Numbered from the stretch's first letter, positions 9,273 through 24,100 are shown. The stretch: DNA of 39,243 nucleotides from Irineochytrium annulatum (GCA_027600665.1 JADGJL010000125.1:1-39243); one strand, 5' to 3'. Made by a program: numbers and translations. Notes: generated from the sequence alone by a model not told the origin.

Positions 9273-12136
9273 ATGCCAGATGATGATGACCTTTATGCTT
9301 TTGAGAAAAAGTCGTCAGCGGATGCCGGCGGCTACCGTACGTCCGCGGGACGGCCAATGGGGACTACCGCTGGTATGCCAAGGACCGGCCGACTGACCAC
9401 GTCTGCCATGTTTGGGGATGCATCGGGGGGTGGGCCAAGACCAATGACTTCGGTCAGGGCGGCCGGGTACTCGAGCAGAGGGAGGCCTGGGGCGAGTGCG
9501 GGGCAGGCGTTCGATCCGTTCAACCAGGGTGGTAGGTTATCTGCGCTCATATCGCGGCATTCGGTGGCGCTCACAGGTTGCGCAGGGGGAATGTCGGCTA
9601 TGGAAAAGCCAAACGAGTCTCTCCCCGAGGAGCAGATCAAGCAGCTTGAGAAGAAAGTTAATCACTTGGTGGAAGAGTCGACTTTCGCGTCCGCTGAGGG
9701 CAACCTCCAGCTTGCGCTCGAGAAGGCGAAAGAGGCCGCGAAGCGCGAGAAGGCCCTCAATAAGCAGCGGGAGCAGGCCGGGCTGAGTGATCAAATGAAT
9801 CTTGACCTTACGTACTGCGTGCTCTTCAACCTCGCAAATCAATACCACACCAACAAGATGTACCAGGAGGCTTTGAATAGCTACGCTGTGATTGTCAAGA
9901 ACAAGATGTTTAACCAGTCCGGAAGGCTGAGGGTCAACATGGGGAACATACACTTTGAGCAGCAGAAGTATTCCCAAGCCGTCAAGATGTACCGGATGGC
10001 GTTGGACCAGATCCCGAATACGAATAAAGATATCCGATGGAAGATTATGAGGAACATCGGGATTGCGTTTATTAAGATGGGCCAGTTCCAGGACGCTATC
10101 ACGTCGTTTGAATCCGTCATGGAGAGCAATCCGGATTATCACACAGGTTCATTGGTTGGCTCCTTTTGTGAGGCTTGACCCTCTACTTTAGCGTTCAACC
10201 TCGCTCTTTGTTACTTCGCGTTGGGCGATCAGGAAAGGATGAAGCGCGGATTTCAGAAACTCGTATCGGTACGAATGCCGCCGGTCGAGCAATACGACGA
10301 GGAGGGCCATACGAGCTTGAATGAACCGGTGGAGGATCACGAAGTTTTCAACGAGGACTCATTGAGGGCAATTGCGCGTGAGAGGTCCGTTACCTTTCTT
10401 TTGTTAAAGCCATGAAACCATCTGGCATTCGGCGAGCATTTTCCTTACAAGATGTTTTCTGTGAAGGCGGAAGGCGGCGGAACGATATATTATTCTAAGC
10501 GCAAAACTCGTTGCCCCTAATATTGAGTCAAACGTTTCGTCGGGGTTCGACTGGGTTACGGAAATGATCAAGATGTCGCCGCACGCCGAGATCTCGAGCG
10601 AGCTGGAGATTGCGAAAGCGATCCAATTCCTAAAGACAAAGGACTTCCTCAAGGTTAGTTTTATTAGACGCTCATGCTGGAAGCTAAAACGAGTCATCAG
10701 GCGATCGAAACTTTGAAGTCGTTCGAGAAGAAGGACCCCAGACTTGTTGGGACTGCCGCGACGAATCTCTCATTTTTGTATTTCCTTGACGGCGATATTA
10801 AGCAGGCGGAAAAGTACGCGGATCTCGCCATCAGCTCGGACCGGTATAACGCCAAGGGGCTCACTAATCGTGGGAACTGCTATTTTCAGAAAGGTTACGT
10901 TTCCGCTCTCCAGTTGAGCACAGTGGCTCAACACCTCAATGTTTAGGATCTTACGAGAAGGCGAAGGAAATGTACCAAGAAGCCGTTGGGGTTGACGCCG
11001 TTTGCACAGAGGCGATGTACAACTTAGGTAGGATTTCGGTTATCGCATTTCTAGTAATTTAAGGTAAAGGCCTTGTCAACAAGCGGATCGGTAATTTCCA
11101 AGAAGCTTTACTATGGTTCGAAAAGCTGCATGCGATTTTAAGAAACAGCGAGGAAGTTATCTTCCAAATTGCTGATATGTGAGCCTCGTTAGCGAACTTT
11201 CATGTCTAACCCTGTTTCTTACGTGCAGCTTTGACAAAAAAGGGAGCCTACAACAGGCGATGGAGTGGTACAACGTTCTTATCTCCGTCGTGCCGACCGA
11301 CCCGAGCGTCCTCGCAAAGCTTGGGGATCTCTTCGTTAAAGACGGTGACAAGTCCCAAGCATTCCAACATTACTCGGAGGTAAATTACTGATTTATTTAT
11401 TCATATGAATCACAGCATATATCGTAGTAACGCAAACTTTTGACTTTCAGTCATATCGTTACTTCCCATCCAATATGGAGGTGATCGCCTGGCTTGGCGC
11501 CTACTACGTCGAGTGCGAGGTTTACGAGCACGCCATCCAGTTCTTCGAGCGGGCTGCCATTATCCAGCCAAGCGAGGTTAAGTGGCAGCTTATGATTGCG
11601 AGCTGTTTCCGGAGGAGTGGCAACTACCAGCAAGCGTTTGACACGTATAAGAGGATCCATGAGAAGTTCCCGGATAACACTGAATGTGCGGAGCATCATT
11701 GCTTCATTTTGATCTCATTTTGATATTTTCTCTGGTTAAAGGCTTGCGGTTCCTCGTACGGATATGCACGGATCTTGGCATGAAGGAGGTCAACGAGTAT
11801 GTTACCAAGCTGGCGCGGGCGGAAAAGGCGCGGGATAGCACGAGCAGCGTGCCCGATGCGAGGAGCTCGTCCTCATTACGAGCCGTGGATGACGGGAGGC
11901 GAAACTCACGGGATAAGGTAGACGAACGGACGCTAATAGGTAATTTTAGGAGCAGCGGATTTGTTGTGGTACTGATATTTATTTGCCAGATCCGAATATT
12001 AGCAGGCCTAGGTCTTCAATGGTATACAACTGCTGATTCTATACATTGACTGACCCAATTATGTCTTTAGCAACGGCGAACAGCGGACGACGACGCGGAT
12101 TGGCATGACGACGTGGAGGGCCTTTTGCCAGATTAA
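9273..12136 (+). CDS. IFT88: Intraflagellar transport protein 88 (IFT-B core, TPR protein)
   Basis: Eleven exons join in phase: 9273-10146, 10192-10384, 10467-10653, 10701-10893, 10947-11027, 11064-11178, 11229-11379, 11451-11685, 11742-11939, 11990-12021 and 12071-12136. They give 774 residues (human 833). A further 45-nt in-frame, stop-free GT..AG segment at 9532-9576 is probably another intron, which would give 759. After a Gly/Arg-rich disordered N-terminus come family blocks: EEQIKQLEKKVNHLVEES, LDLTYCVLFNLANQYHTNKM, RLRVNMGNIHFEQQKYS, DPRLVGTAATNLSFLYFLDG, VIAWLGAYYVE and QLMIASCFRRSGNYQQA, all in tetratricopeptide repeats. The acidic C-terminus DDVEGLLPD matches the family tail. IFT88 builds the IFT-B train needed to assemble cilia and flagella. 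Several donors are weak (GTTCAT, GTCCGT), yet every phase closes. Confidence 0.95.
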
Positions 12137-12232
12137 ATATTTATTAATTATAAATGGATTTACATTGTGCAAATGGGTATACAAAAGCCCTATATAGACG
12201 CGGGAAAGGGAATTTCTTGTTTCAAACAATCG

Positions 12233-15200
12233 TCATTTAGCGGCAACCGACCGGCGCTCCATCTTCTCCCGCTCCCTCTCCCTTTCAAAGTCATGAATCG
12301 CGGCGTCCTTTTTCTCACCACCACTGCTCAATATGCTCAACACCGCTTTTAATCGCGACCTCATCTGCGGCGGCAGGCTTGTCACGTGCTCAAGCAGCTG
12401 TTGCTTTAATGCCGGAACCTTGCGCAATACCTCCTCCAGTTGCTGCTTCGGCAAACTGACAAGGACGGGGAATGACGTGGGGGCCGTTCTCTAAAAATGC
12501 CACAGGTTGAATGTGAATACAAAAGCAGCAGAAGTGAACACCGCACCGAGCAACAGCGGATAAAGCCCTCCCACAGAATTGGAATCGTCCACACTTTTTT
12601 CTGCACGAGTCGAGTCAAAACATTCACAACGTAACCCGTCAACGAAGGGAACTCCTTCACACTGCTAAGGACGGTCCGCATGAAGAGTAGCGGGGTCGTT
12701 GTTTGATCGAGGAGCTGCTGCATGACGACAGCCAAAACCTCGGATTTAAAGATGTCGACATGTTTGAAGCAAATTTGTGTAGCTGTGAGTGTTTATATTC
12801 AGATGCTGGTATGAACAAAATGCCCACCTTCAAGAACACGCTGAACGCCAACTTTTTCTTCGAGATTGTGGATAGCGACCAAAAATTCGGAGGGGTCGAT
12901 TTTAGGGCCCTCCCGGGATTTCGTACTTGCGCCAACACCGTTCACAGTCGCGGTAGGCGCTGGAATGTCTAAAACCTTTAAGAAGGTTTCTTCAACAACA
13001 GCTTTTTTTTCCTCGATAGCACCCTTTTGCTCCTCGTTGCCACTAGGCACCACTAGGAGCATTAAGATTTTATCAAGATTCAACATAACGCTGGCCTTCA
13101 AAACAAGGGTTAAAAGAACAGTAATTACGAATAAATACCTTGTCCATGTAGGATATGACTGGCAAGAGGAAAGTTCCGTCCAAATTTCTCTCCTTCACGA
13201 TATTCAACACTTTCGGAGCTAGCCCTTCTGGGCAAGCATTATCCATGGTCAGGACTTGGATAATCTTAAGGACAAGAGGCTCTGAACCCGCCGGAAAGGC
13301 TGGGATGAAACTAATAAGTCTCTCGGGGGAGCTGGACATTGATCTGATCAAAGGCCCGATGTGGAGAAGGAGGATTTCGTGCAAACTCGGCGACAGGGAC
13401 GAGAAGATAGTAAAAAGCCTGCAATAACCGCGTTAGATGACTTCTCACCTCAGCCACTCACTCCGCCAGCAAATCATGTTTCTTATTGCACAGCGCGAAG
13501 TAGAGCTCAAACTGTCGAACGGCGTCCGCCTCTGCTAAAATCTCCCCTTGCTCCTCATCATCGTCAGGCCTCAAAGAGCGCAATTTCATAAGGGCAAAGT
13601 TTTCGACCAGCGGGCCGAGGGTGACATGATCAGGACTTATCCACCTTTTGCATATGGAGATAGCATTTGATCTCAGTATTCGAGCTAAATGTAATCGTTA
13701 CAGGGAGTCACCCACGCTGTCCCAACCTTCATGTACGCAATAATTCAGTAAAATGTCCATGCAAGTATCCCGAAGCGATGTTCGCAGTGTGACGAGATCT
13801 CTCAACGTGGTCAAACCCAGAGCCATCCTTTTCAATGTTATCATCAAGTAACCACACCCTTCCGCGAACCTCTCCGGATCTTCGCAATAACTCTTCACAA
13901 CGTCCTCGACAGACTCGGGCGGGACGTATGGCGCATCCACCAAAAACTTCGTGAAAGTACGATCCTTGGGATCTAGCCCCGGAAGCTTCTCCTCTGGGGC
14001 CCTCGCCCGGCCCTTCAATCCTTGCAAAATTCGAAAAAACAAGGTATCATATCGACTCTTCCCGTCCTCGCCCACGGGTGCTCCCTGTAAATCCAATCGA
14101 AACTCCTCATAAAGCCACAATACCGCCAATTCATGCCTAGTCCCAAGTTAATTCGAAAGAATGCAAAAGTTTAGACTTGCCTTGACCGAAAGTCGTCCAA
14201 AACAAACTCCATCAATTTGTCTTGCGCCTTGCTGGCGAGCTCCGGACTGAAGGCGTACATACCGGTCAAGCGAACGATCAACAACAGCCATCCGGTTCGA
14301 GCCGCAGACAGACTTTCGACTTGGTTGTTCAACATGTTAGTGGGAAGGGGGGCAGCCGCTCCAACGGCCGCGGCCGTTGGATAGACCGATATTGTAAAAG
14401 TGGGTTCGAGAGCGATGATGCGTTCAATGGCCTCCAACGAGCTCCGCGTTATGTTTTCGTCTGAGAACGCCACGAGCTCAACGTCCTCCGGCGCAAAGAC
14501 CGGCTCGGGAATGGGGACACTCGGAAGGATCGCCATTGATTCTGGAGGTCGTTCGGACTTGATCACAGGAGCTTGTTCAGGGTGCGCTAGTCCCTGGGCG
14601 GGCATAGATGCACCTTGAACAGCCATCGCCTGCTCTTGCTGCAATTGTTGCATCAGAAGCACCTGAATTTGAGCTTGCAGCTCCGGAGGCAACGCAGCGA
14701 TCATCGCCGGGGTTAACCCCCGAAGCATATCGGGAGTGATTTGCGAAAGCGGGCTTGGCGCGGGTGGCGGGAAAGTTGGCAGTAGCTGAGAAGGGGGTGG
14801 GGGTGGTGTGGCCTCGGCCTTGACTTCAACATTCGCCCGACGAGGATCTCGCTTGTTGAGCTTCGGCGGAGGAGCAGGAGCGGCATGTGCTTGACCAGTC
14901 GGGTGTGTTATCGCGGAGCGCGCAAACGCCTGCTAAAGTCAGCCAACTCGATATCTTCAATAATACTATACCAGAAGAGCCTCATCCCATCTCTGAGGAT
15001 CAACGAGGAGCATACTTTGTATGATAATGTCTGCTACAGTCGGTACCGGAATTTGCTGAACGTCAATCGATGGTGGAGGCACGGGGGCGGACGGGAGAGG
15101 GCTTTCTTGGTCAACTTTGATTCGCTTCGGCTCTGACGACGACATGGCCGAACTTGACCGTTTGTTAGATCCCGGGTCTCTGCGGAGCCTCATGGCAATC

Positions 15201-16321
15201 TCCTGTCCCTTGACCCCCAATTTTACAAGGGTTTCCGTAATGTTTCGGTTCATAACCGCATCATCGACCTTTAAACTAGTGAAACGATGAAAAATGATCG
15301 ACTCCTTTCTAAGTACCTCAATATTGAGAGCAGTACATTACGCAGCGTTCTTTCGACACTTTTCCCCTCTAAGGGTGAAAAGTATGAACGAACGTCTCGG
15401 CTGTAATCTAGTAACGACTGAACTATCCTGTCCACATACTTCGGACGAATTCTAGCGATGGCAAAGAGAAGATTGATGGTGCCAGTAACGATTGCCCCCG
15501 ACCTTGGTAAAATTCATCAAACTGATGGATCTCTTTAAATTCATTACATACCGGTCACCGGCAACAAGTTGCAAAAGAATTTTGAGCAATTCAAAGGATT
15601 CCCTCTCCATGTCATCTCGACGCATTAAAAGGTGGTTAGGTGGACATAGGTCGACGGAAGGCGCCTTGACGGTCTTTGTAACAGTTATATATGATTTGCA
15701 AAAAAAATCGTACGGAAGGGGTTGGAGACGATGAGTAAATTATCACTATTAGCTGCAGAAACTTGAGGACGTGCGTGCGGACTCCCACGTTTTCGTGCTG
15801 AATCATGTTGAAAATGGCCGCTTTCATGGTGTTTAGATGCTGCCAAAGGGCTATATCTGGCATCGTGCATCTGCAGAGAGAGTAAATGGGTGAATACGAT
15901 ATTTTATTAGGTTTGTGCTTTAACACAAAAGTCCCCTCGCGAAGATCCGGGGGAGAAAACCTCTACTTACATTACGCCAAACGCCAACGAATAGAAGTTT
16001 TCAAAGCACAAAATCACTTTCTTAAGCGCCGCGGGCCTCCGTTCCGCCGCGAGCAACTGGGAGAGGGCTTCGGCGGCCGTTCGAAGGACTAACTGGCATC
16101 ACACTCGGCGGGGTATTTTATTGAGTACCTAAAAGCTTCGATTCGCCCTCCATCGATGCCTCCATGGCCATCGCGTTCCGAATGGCCTCGAGGGCCTGCT
16201 CCGTGTCCATTGCTCGCCGCGAAAGGCAGGTGATGATGGGTGATGATAGAATGCACCGAATCCACCTTTTTGACACCAGCCGACACACCACCTCATCGGA
16301 AATGCACAGCTGAAAAGACAT
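12233..16321 (-). CDS. SYMPK: Symplekin / Pta1 (pre-mRNA 3'-end processing scaffold)
   Basis: Thirteen exons can be joined in phase from the ATG at 16321: 16129-16321, 15971-16088, 15714-15870, 15552-15673, 15317-15502, 14972-15275, 14181-14929, 13712-14136, 13462-13684, 13139-13418, 12828-13095, 12547-12782 and 12233-12490, about 1172 residues (human 1274). N-terminal ARM/HEAT blocks include HENVGVRTHVLKFLQL and VDLCPPNHLLMRRDD. A Pro/Gln-rich linker follows. The symplekin C-terminal domain shows SEVLAVVMQQLLDQTTTPLL, VNVLTRLVQKKVW and LWEGFIRCC, nearly as in animals. Symplekin scaffolds cleavage/polyadenylation and histone mRNA processing. The intron at 14137-14180 is GC..AG, and one intron is only 40 nt. 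The 5' end is unresolved: the frame stays open without an ATG to about 16430, and a second frame with an ATG at 16442 could be a first exon. The 3' end lies 96 bp from the IFT88 stop. Confidence 0.88.
14137..14180 (-). other. GC-AG intron in symplekin
   Basis: The exon ends TTTCGGTCAAG and the intron starts GCAAGT, the classic GC-donor consensus; it ends GGGACTAG. Removing these 44 nt joins DDFRSR to HELAVLWLYEEF in phase 2, as expected for symplekin. The nearest GT alternative (GTCTAA, 4 nt downstream) leads straight to a stop. All other introns assigned in the window use GT. Confidence 0.75.
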
Positions 16322-16797
16322 TCGCGAAATAGTTCTCGATGGATTTGATATTGTGATCACGATCGAAACCTCCTGAGGCTTCAGTGTAATTTTGGGTGTC
16401 TTGAGCGCCCTGCTTCTTCTGTCGAGTAGAATCAGACCTCATCGAAGCGGCGCATGCCATATACACTGACTAGTCATTCTACGTCCGTCCCGTCATCGCA
16501 CACACCATCTGTTCATCTCCTTCCAAATTCGTGCGTTTGGATTCGGCCCTCGTTCTTCTTTCGCTTCACCGCAAGCATTCTAAAATTGAGTGCCTGCCTT
16601 GTTCAGGATGTAAAGTAACGATGCCGAAGCGGTGGACGAACTCGTCCGATCTGCCATCTCTGGCCCTTCATTTTAGTGCGCCATCACCGACGTAAATCCC
16701 GTCGCATTGGTGCCGGAGCTCATAGTGCCCATGCCAACAATCGAACGGCAATTGGGCAATCGGCAGTCTGCTTACAGCCTGATCCCAGAGTTCGACC
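16322..16797. promoter_or_regulatory. Divergent promoter region, symplekin / Kin1-like kinase
   Basis: About 476 bp lie between the conservative symplekin start and the kinase start. The part next to symplekin stays open on the minus strand and may hold upstream coding or leader exons: an ATG at 16442 starts a 49-codon frame MRSDSTRQKKQGAQDTQNYT. The remainder should carry both promoters. No specific element could be named. Confidence 0.4.
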
Positions 16798-19119
<2,322 letters not shown>

Positions 19120-19369
19120 AGGTGCAAGGGTTTGGAGAGCTTAGATTGCTCATGGATATACCTATGTTTTTAGCGACCGCAACAGTAAACTGGACAGGCA
19201 CATTAGAGGCAGCAATAACAAGTACTTAAAATATAAAATCATATTATGACGTAGAAAATGCCGTATTTGAATTGGTTTTGAAGAAGACTGTACTGTTGCG
19301 CCACACAAGGAGCCGCCGAAAGTGTTTTCGGCATTACACACAGAAGACACATGATCCTTACTAACAATT
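19120..19369. other. Convergent 3' region between the kinase and VTI1
   Basis: 250 bp between two stop codons, AT-rich (AAAATATAAAATCATATTATG near 19225). It should hold both polyadenylation sites. No gene is supported. Confidence 0.4.
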
Positions 19370-20356
19370 TCAGAACCACTTGAGCCAGATCACGACAATG
19401 ATCATCAAGATCAACGCGCCGATGATAGCAAACGTGATCATCTTGTTTTGCTGCATTCTGAAAAGCTAGTCAGCGGCGGAAAGTGAGAGAACTGAGAGTA
19501 CAGGACGGAAGGCAAACTTACTGCCGCTGCATCCCCTTAAGCACTCCCTGACTCTTCGTGATCCACGAGTCAGCAGTCCCCAGCTAGTATTAACAATAAG
19601 TATGCTATCCTCGAATCCCATGGAGGTATAATACCGTATCTCTCGTGCGAAGGATTTGCTCCCGTTGAGTATTAAGGTCGTTTAGAGTGTTAATACCCAT
19701 AGACTCTGTTACGTTTGGTGAGCATTTAACCGCTCAACCATAGCTTCCTCCATACCGGCTTCCAATGCGAGCCTCTTCGCCTCCTCCAGGCGCCTGCTGC
19801 CCTCCTGCAGCCGCTCCGTCCCGTGTAACAACCGCCCGCGCTGGTCCATGCTTGCACCCTCGAAATCCACAACGTGCGATCCACTCGCAGAGCCCAGAAG
19901 TTGATCCCGCTCCGAGAGACCCAACTTCGTCTGGGAACCAGCATTAACCAAATCACCTTTTCACAAAATTGTTATTTTTACCAATTCCTTCTTCGCCCTT
20001 TTCGTCTCATCCTTGAAAGAGCGAACTTTCGAAGCGTGTGCTGCCCTGGCGTCCGGTGGCATTGTGGACAGCTCATAATCCAGTTGGCCAATCTTTTATT
20101 GGAATCAGTCCAGCCCCGCCAGCAGAAGAACACACGAAACCATACAATCTCATCGGCCTCCTCGAAGTCCCTCTGAGTCTGGTTGATCAGTGCCCTACGT
20201 TGCTCTGGCACCGAGTTAGAAGAAGTTTCGCGTGTCCTCGAATAAAGTAACGACAGAACCTCCTTTCGCCTGGGGGATTGCATTCTGAATACGCTTTTGA
20301 ATGGAATCCCAGAGAGTAGCGTAATCATTTTGATAAGTTTCAAAGCGCTCGCTCAT
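19370..20356 (-). CDS. VTI1: Vti1-type Qb-SNARE
   Basis: Seven exons (20260-20356, 20146-20204, 19982-20092, 19756-19930, 19635-19705, 19522-19583, 19370-19457) join in phase to 220 residues; yeast Vti1 is 217. The N-terminal three-helix domain contains GQLDYELSTMPPDARAAHAS. The SNARE motif runs from DQRGRLLHGTERLQEGSRRL through LNDLNTQREQILRTRDTL, with Gln at the expected zero layer. The C-terminus is a tail anchor: MITFAIIGALILMIIVVIWL then KWF. Vti1 pairs with several syntaxins in Golgi, endosome and vacuole fusion. Introns are 42-55 nt. The upstream acceptor (CTCGGTGCCAG, with TCTAAC branch) was chosen over the later GTAG because only it keeps the frame. Vti1a and Vti1b cannot be told apart. 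Confidence 0.93.
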
Positions 20357-21146
20357 GATGGGCGATGGGACGAGCGATGCTGGTGATGTGGGTGATGCAG
20401 GCGATCACTCAATCTCGGAAGTTTGACAGTTGATATCTGTGATCAATGGACAGCCTGAAGACAACTTCAGCCGTACCTTCATTCAGTGGAAATACTGCAC
20501 CATTCAGTGGAAATACTGCACCATCGCTTTGATGCTGGTACCGACGATGATAGAGTCTTGATCGCTTTGGTGCAGAGACCCCCAAAATGGACGGAGGATC
20601 ACACTAAAGAGCCGGTTTGTTCACTTCGCCGACTTCGTGGACGCGCTGAACATGGTGTGGTGCATGGGCAGCAAATTGCTAGGCTTGTGGAGTGGATGGG
20701 GATTCTACGCTGAAGAACAAGGACCGCGGTTGACCAGCTCCACCTTCTTTTTAGAATGATGGGAGTCATTTGTCGTCTATGTTCGGATGCGACTGTAACC
20801 GCGGCTGCTTGATCTGCTATCGAGCATATCTAACAAAGCAGGATGGGAATGTGACGGTACCTAAGAGATCATCAATCTGTTGTGTCGTTTTTGGGCTTGC
20901 ACAGCCCCGGATATTTTCCCAAGCTGACAGGATTGCGAGTCCGATTATGTGGCGGGTTAAGTGGCGATCGTTATGAAGATAATCGCTGCGGTGGGAGAGA
21001 AGACCTCATTACTATTTTAGAAAAAATGAGCATCTACAACCGCTTGGAGATTCGAATAAAGAGTTTTTGTTTGCTCCTTACAAGTGAAGTGCCATCTCAT
21101 ACTAAGGTATCACATTTACAATTGATTAAAATCTCTCGGCTTTAGC
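20357..21146. other. Intergenic region between VTI1 and HRQ1
   Basis: About 790 bp precede the VTI1 start and follow the HRQ1 stop. Several short plus-strand frames exist (for example 20486-20713 and 20882-21145), but none resembles a family, none joins by clear splice sites, and they overlap in different frames. One tandem duplication is present (listed separately). The VTI1 promoter should lie at the left end. Confidence 0.4.
20481..20522. repeat. Perfect 2 x 21-bp tandem repeat
   Basis: The 21-bp unit ATTCAGTGGAAATACTGCAC+C occurs at 20481-20501 and again, identical and in tandem, at 20502-20522. It sits about 125 bp upstream of the VTI1 start. The unit length would keep any reading frame, but no gene is supported here. 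Confidence 0.9.
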
Positions 21147-24100
21147 CTACAAATGCTTAACCTCCTGCACCTCGGAATCCGCCGCAACCAACTCCCCCAG
21201 TAGCCCCTGGAGCACCATCACAGCGCCATCCTTGTCCAATGCGTCGTTCACGTGCTTGCAGTTGGGCCGCACGATACATTCGTGACACCCAGTTTCGCAC
21301 TCGCACACAACGATCCGATCCCGAGCCTTCACAAGCAGGTCCCGCATGTGCGGGAACGACTTCATCATGTGCCCGGCTCGTATATGTTCGTACATTGTTA
21401 TCCTAAGATCAGAATTCAGAAGTTCGATCACAGCAGGTGGGCAAAAGTTTACCGAGCTGGCCTTGCGCGACGTGCCGTCGAGGTCTTGCAGTCCGTCCGA
21501 ATGTCACTGTCAACATAGCATTGTAGTCAGCAAAATCTTCAACAATCAAACAACAAAACTTACGTCGCCCCGGTCGTTGGTATCACAACATAATTCGGCA
21601 CGATCGACAGTAACGCGTGGGAGGCAGCGTGGATTGAGAACTCGACGTCCTTTTTCATGCTTCGTACGAATGCGACCGTGGCGTCGGGTATATCTGCCCA
21701 GATGCCTTGTACCGGTCGAATAATTGCATCGCTTTCTTGCAGCGTGACCGTTTCCAAGAGCTGGTTCGTCTTCGGATTCAGCTTTAGATAACCAAAGCAT
21801 CTGGTGGTCACTAATTGCGTGTCTTAGTACAACCACGGGGTCCAACGTTTACCTGTCATGTCTCCAAAGTGCGCAAAGCCTTCGTTGGCTTCCGTAACAT
21901 CCGTTCGAATCGCTATGCTGTCCAGCGTCCTCACGGGATCCACGTCCGAATAGTCGCGCACGACCGTCATGTAATCGACATTTGTCGGCCTTACCCGCGC
22001 ATATTTTTTCTCGACATTCACATCAAAAACATAGAACGTTCTACCTTGATGAATGAAAATCGACCCTGAAATGCAACAGTAAGGACTAAAAGCAAATTAA
22101 GTTGTCTTCACCTTCGTAAAGGGTAAAGGGCGCCCTCTCGGCCTCCACGTCCTCCAACTCCCTCCCGCTCACAACGTCAACAACCCGATAAGACTCCTCC
22201 TCATCAATGCACCGAATCTGGACCCACTTGGCCGGCGCGTTCTCATACTTTCGGTCCGAGAAGAAGACCCCAAACTTTTCGTCCCACATCAAGAACCTCT
22301 GCGCCATATTTTTCAGAACATCTATTCCGGAATCCTCGCCGCAAAACCAATCCTGAAGGTCGGTCACCGTAAGCCCGCGCTCCGCCGCCGCGCATTGCAG
22401 GTGAGGCTCTAGAATCTGGGGATTCCAGATATCGAGATGGATATAGTCGAGGGTAGAGCCGTGGAGGGATTCGGGGTCATCAAGGAACCGCTGATCGGTC
22501 AGATTGTGGGAGTCTACAATCAATATAGAAACAGAGTCTTGCTCTCGCCGACCAGCTCTGCCGGATTGTTGGCGATACGACGCGAACGTGAACGGGAAGC
22601 CGACGTGCACGACCGCATCTGGTGTTGATGTCAACATTTTTCCATATTGCAAAGAGCAACTAACCAATAGATCCGATATCAACCCCCAACTCCATCGCAT
22701 TCGTCGCCACAATACCAATTAACTCCCCATTAAACATCATCCCCTCAATTTCCCTCCTGTCTATCTTTGTATAACCCCCGCGATACCCAATCACTGTCTC
22801 GTCCAACCCATGCTTCATCTCACTCAGCGCCGACCTCAAATCCTTCAAAACGAGCTCACACATCCGCCTCGTCTTCGCGAAGCAGATGAATTTAACTCTG
22901 CGCTCCACAAACAGTTTGCAGACGGCCACAGCCTCGTCGAGAAAGGACCCTCGGCCTTGTGATTTATCCTTCGGATTGCGATACGGGGCTGTCCAAACCA
23001 AGTGGTGCTTTTGTCCGCACGGTGACCCGTCAATATCGATGAGGACCGCGTTGTTGATTCCGAAGAACATATTCATGTGCTACACATTGGTTCATATTCC
23101 TATGCGGATAAACAACGCACACATACTTGCACCGGGTTCGCTATCGTTGCGGAGCAGCAGATAAACTGCACGCTATCGTTGCCCACGAGCTGCAAAAGTC
23201 TCCGCAAGCGCCGCATGACCAGCGCGCAGTGCGCGCCAAACCTCCCTCCATAGAAATGAAGTTCTGCAATCACATGAGAACAAACAACAGCCGAACAACG
23301 TCCACACCATCGACAATTACATACTTCAAGCTCGTCAAAAACCCGACCCAACTCTTATGGTTTGGATTGATGCTCACGTGCACCATATCCGGATTCGTGA
23401 AGATCACGCTGCTCCACTCCCTGATCCTCCCGCGCTCGTTCCTCTCCAACACCGTATCTCCGTCATAAGTGTCCACGCTTACGTCCCTCAAATGATCGCA
23501 GTGTTCCAGGAACGCCATTAAGCTCCTCCTCTGATCCTGTGCCAAAGCTTTGGTCGGAAAGATAAACATGGCGCGCGTGTTGGGGTCGTGCTCTAGCGCC
23601 TTCAGGACGGGTACTTGATAGATGAGGGATTTGCCGCTGGACGTCGACGTGGAGATGACGACGTTGTGACCTTCGTCGATGGCGTTAATAGCGTCGGCCT
23701 GGTGGGAGTAGAGGCGTTGCACGCCCGCGGCGTTGAGGGCTTGGATTAATTTGGGCGACAATGGGTGATTCAGGTTCGAGAAAGAAGGTTCACGGGGAGG
23801 AAGGGTACGCCAGCCGTTTTCCACTAAACGATCGGAAAAATAGGGGTCGGTTTTCATCGAGTCTAGAAGGTGTAGGAGGCCGCCTTGGGAGGGTGGGATG
23901 GGGAGATGCATGCGCGGGACGACGGTAGTCGGGGAGCCGGGCAGTGCGTCCGTGGAGATTGAGCTCAGTTTTGCCAAGCAGTCTTCCCCCTAAAGCCCCT
24001 TCATCGCTTACTTCTGTGCGTACGCTACAATAAACCGTTACCTTTTCAACGCACTCCGCGTAGAAACGATGCAGGCATTCCGAGAACTTGACGTTTCTCT

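Noticed and set aside
9537..10142. 201-codon minus-strand frame
   Set aside because: Antisense of IFT88 exon 1; Leu/Val-rich shadow of TPR coding sequence.
15636..15926. Separate 96-codon gene on the minus strand
   Set aside because: It is a symplekin exon with intron sequence on both sides; the block HENVGVRTHVLKFLQL belongs to symplekin.
20486..21145. Possible plus-strand gene between VTI1 and HRQ1
   Set aside because: Two short frames could not be joined by convincing splice sites and resemble nothing; one begins inside a tandem duplication.
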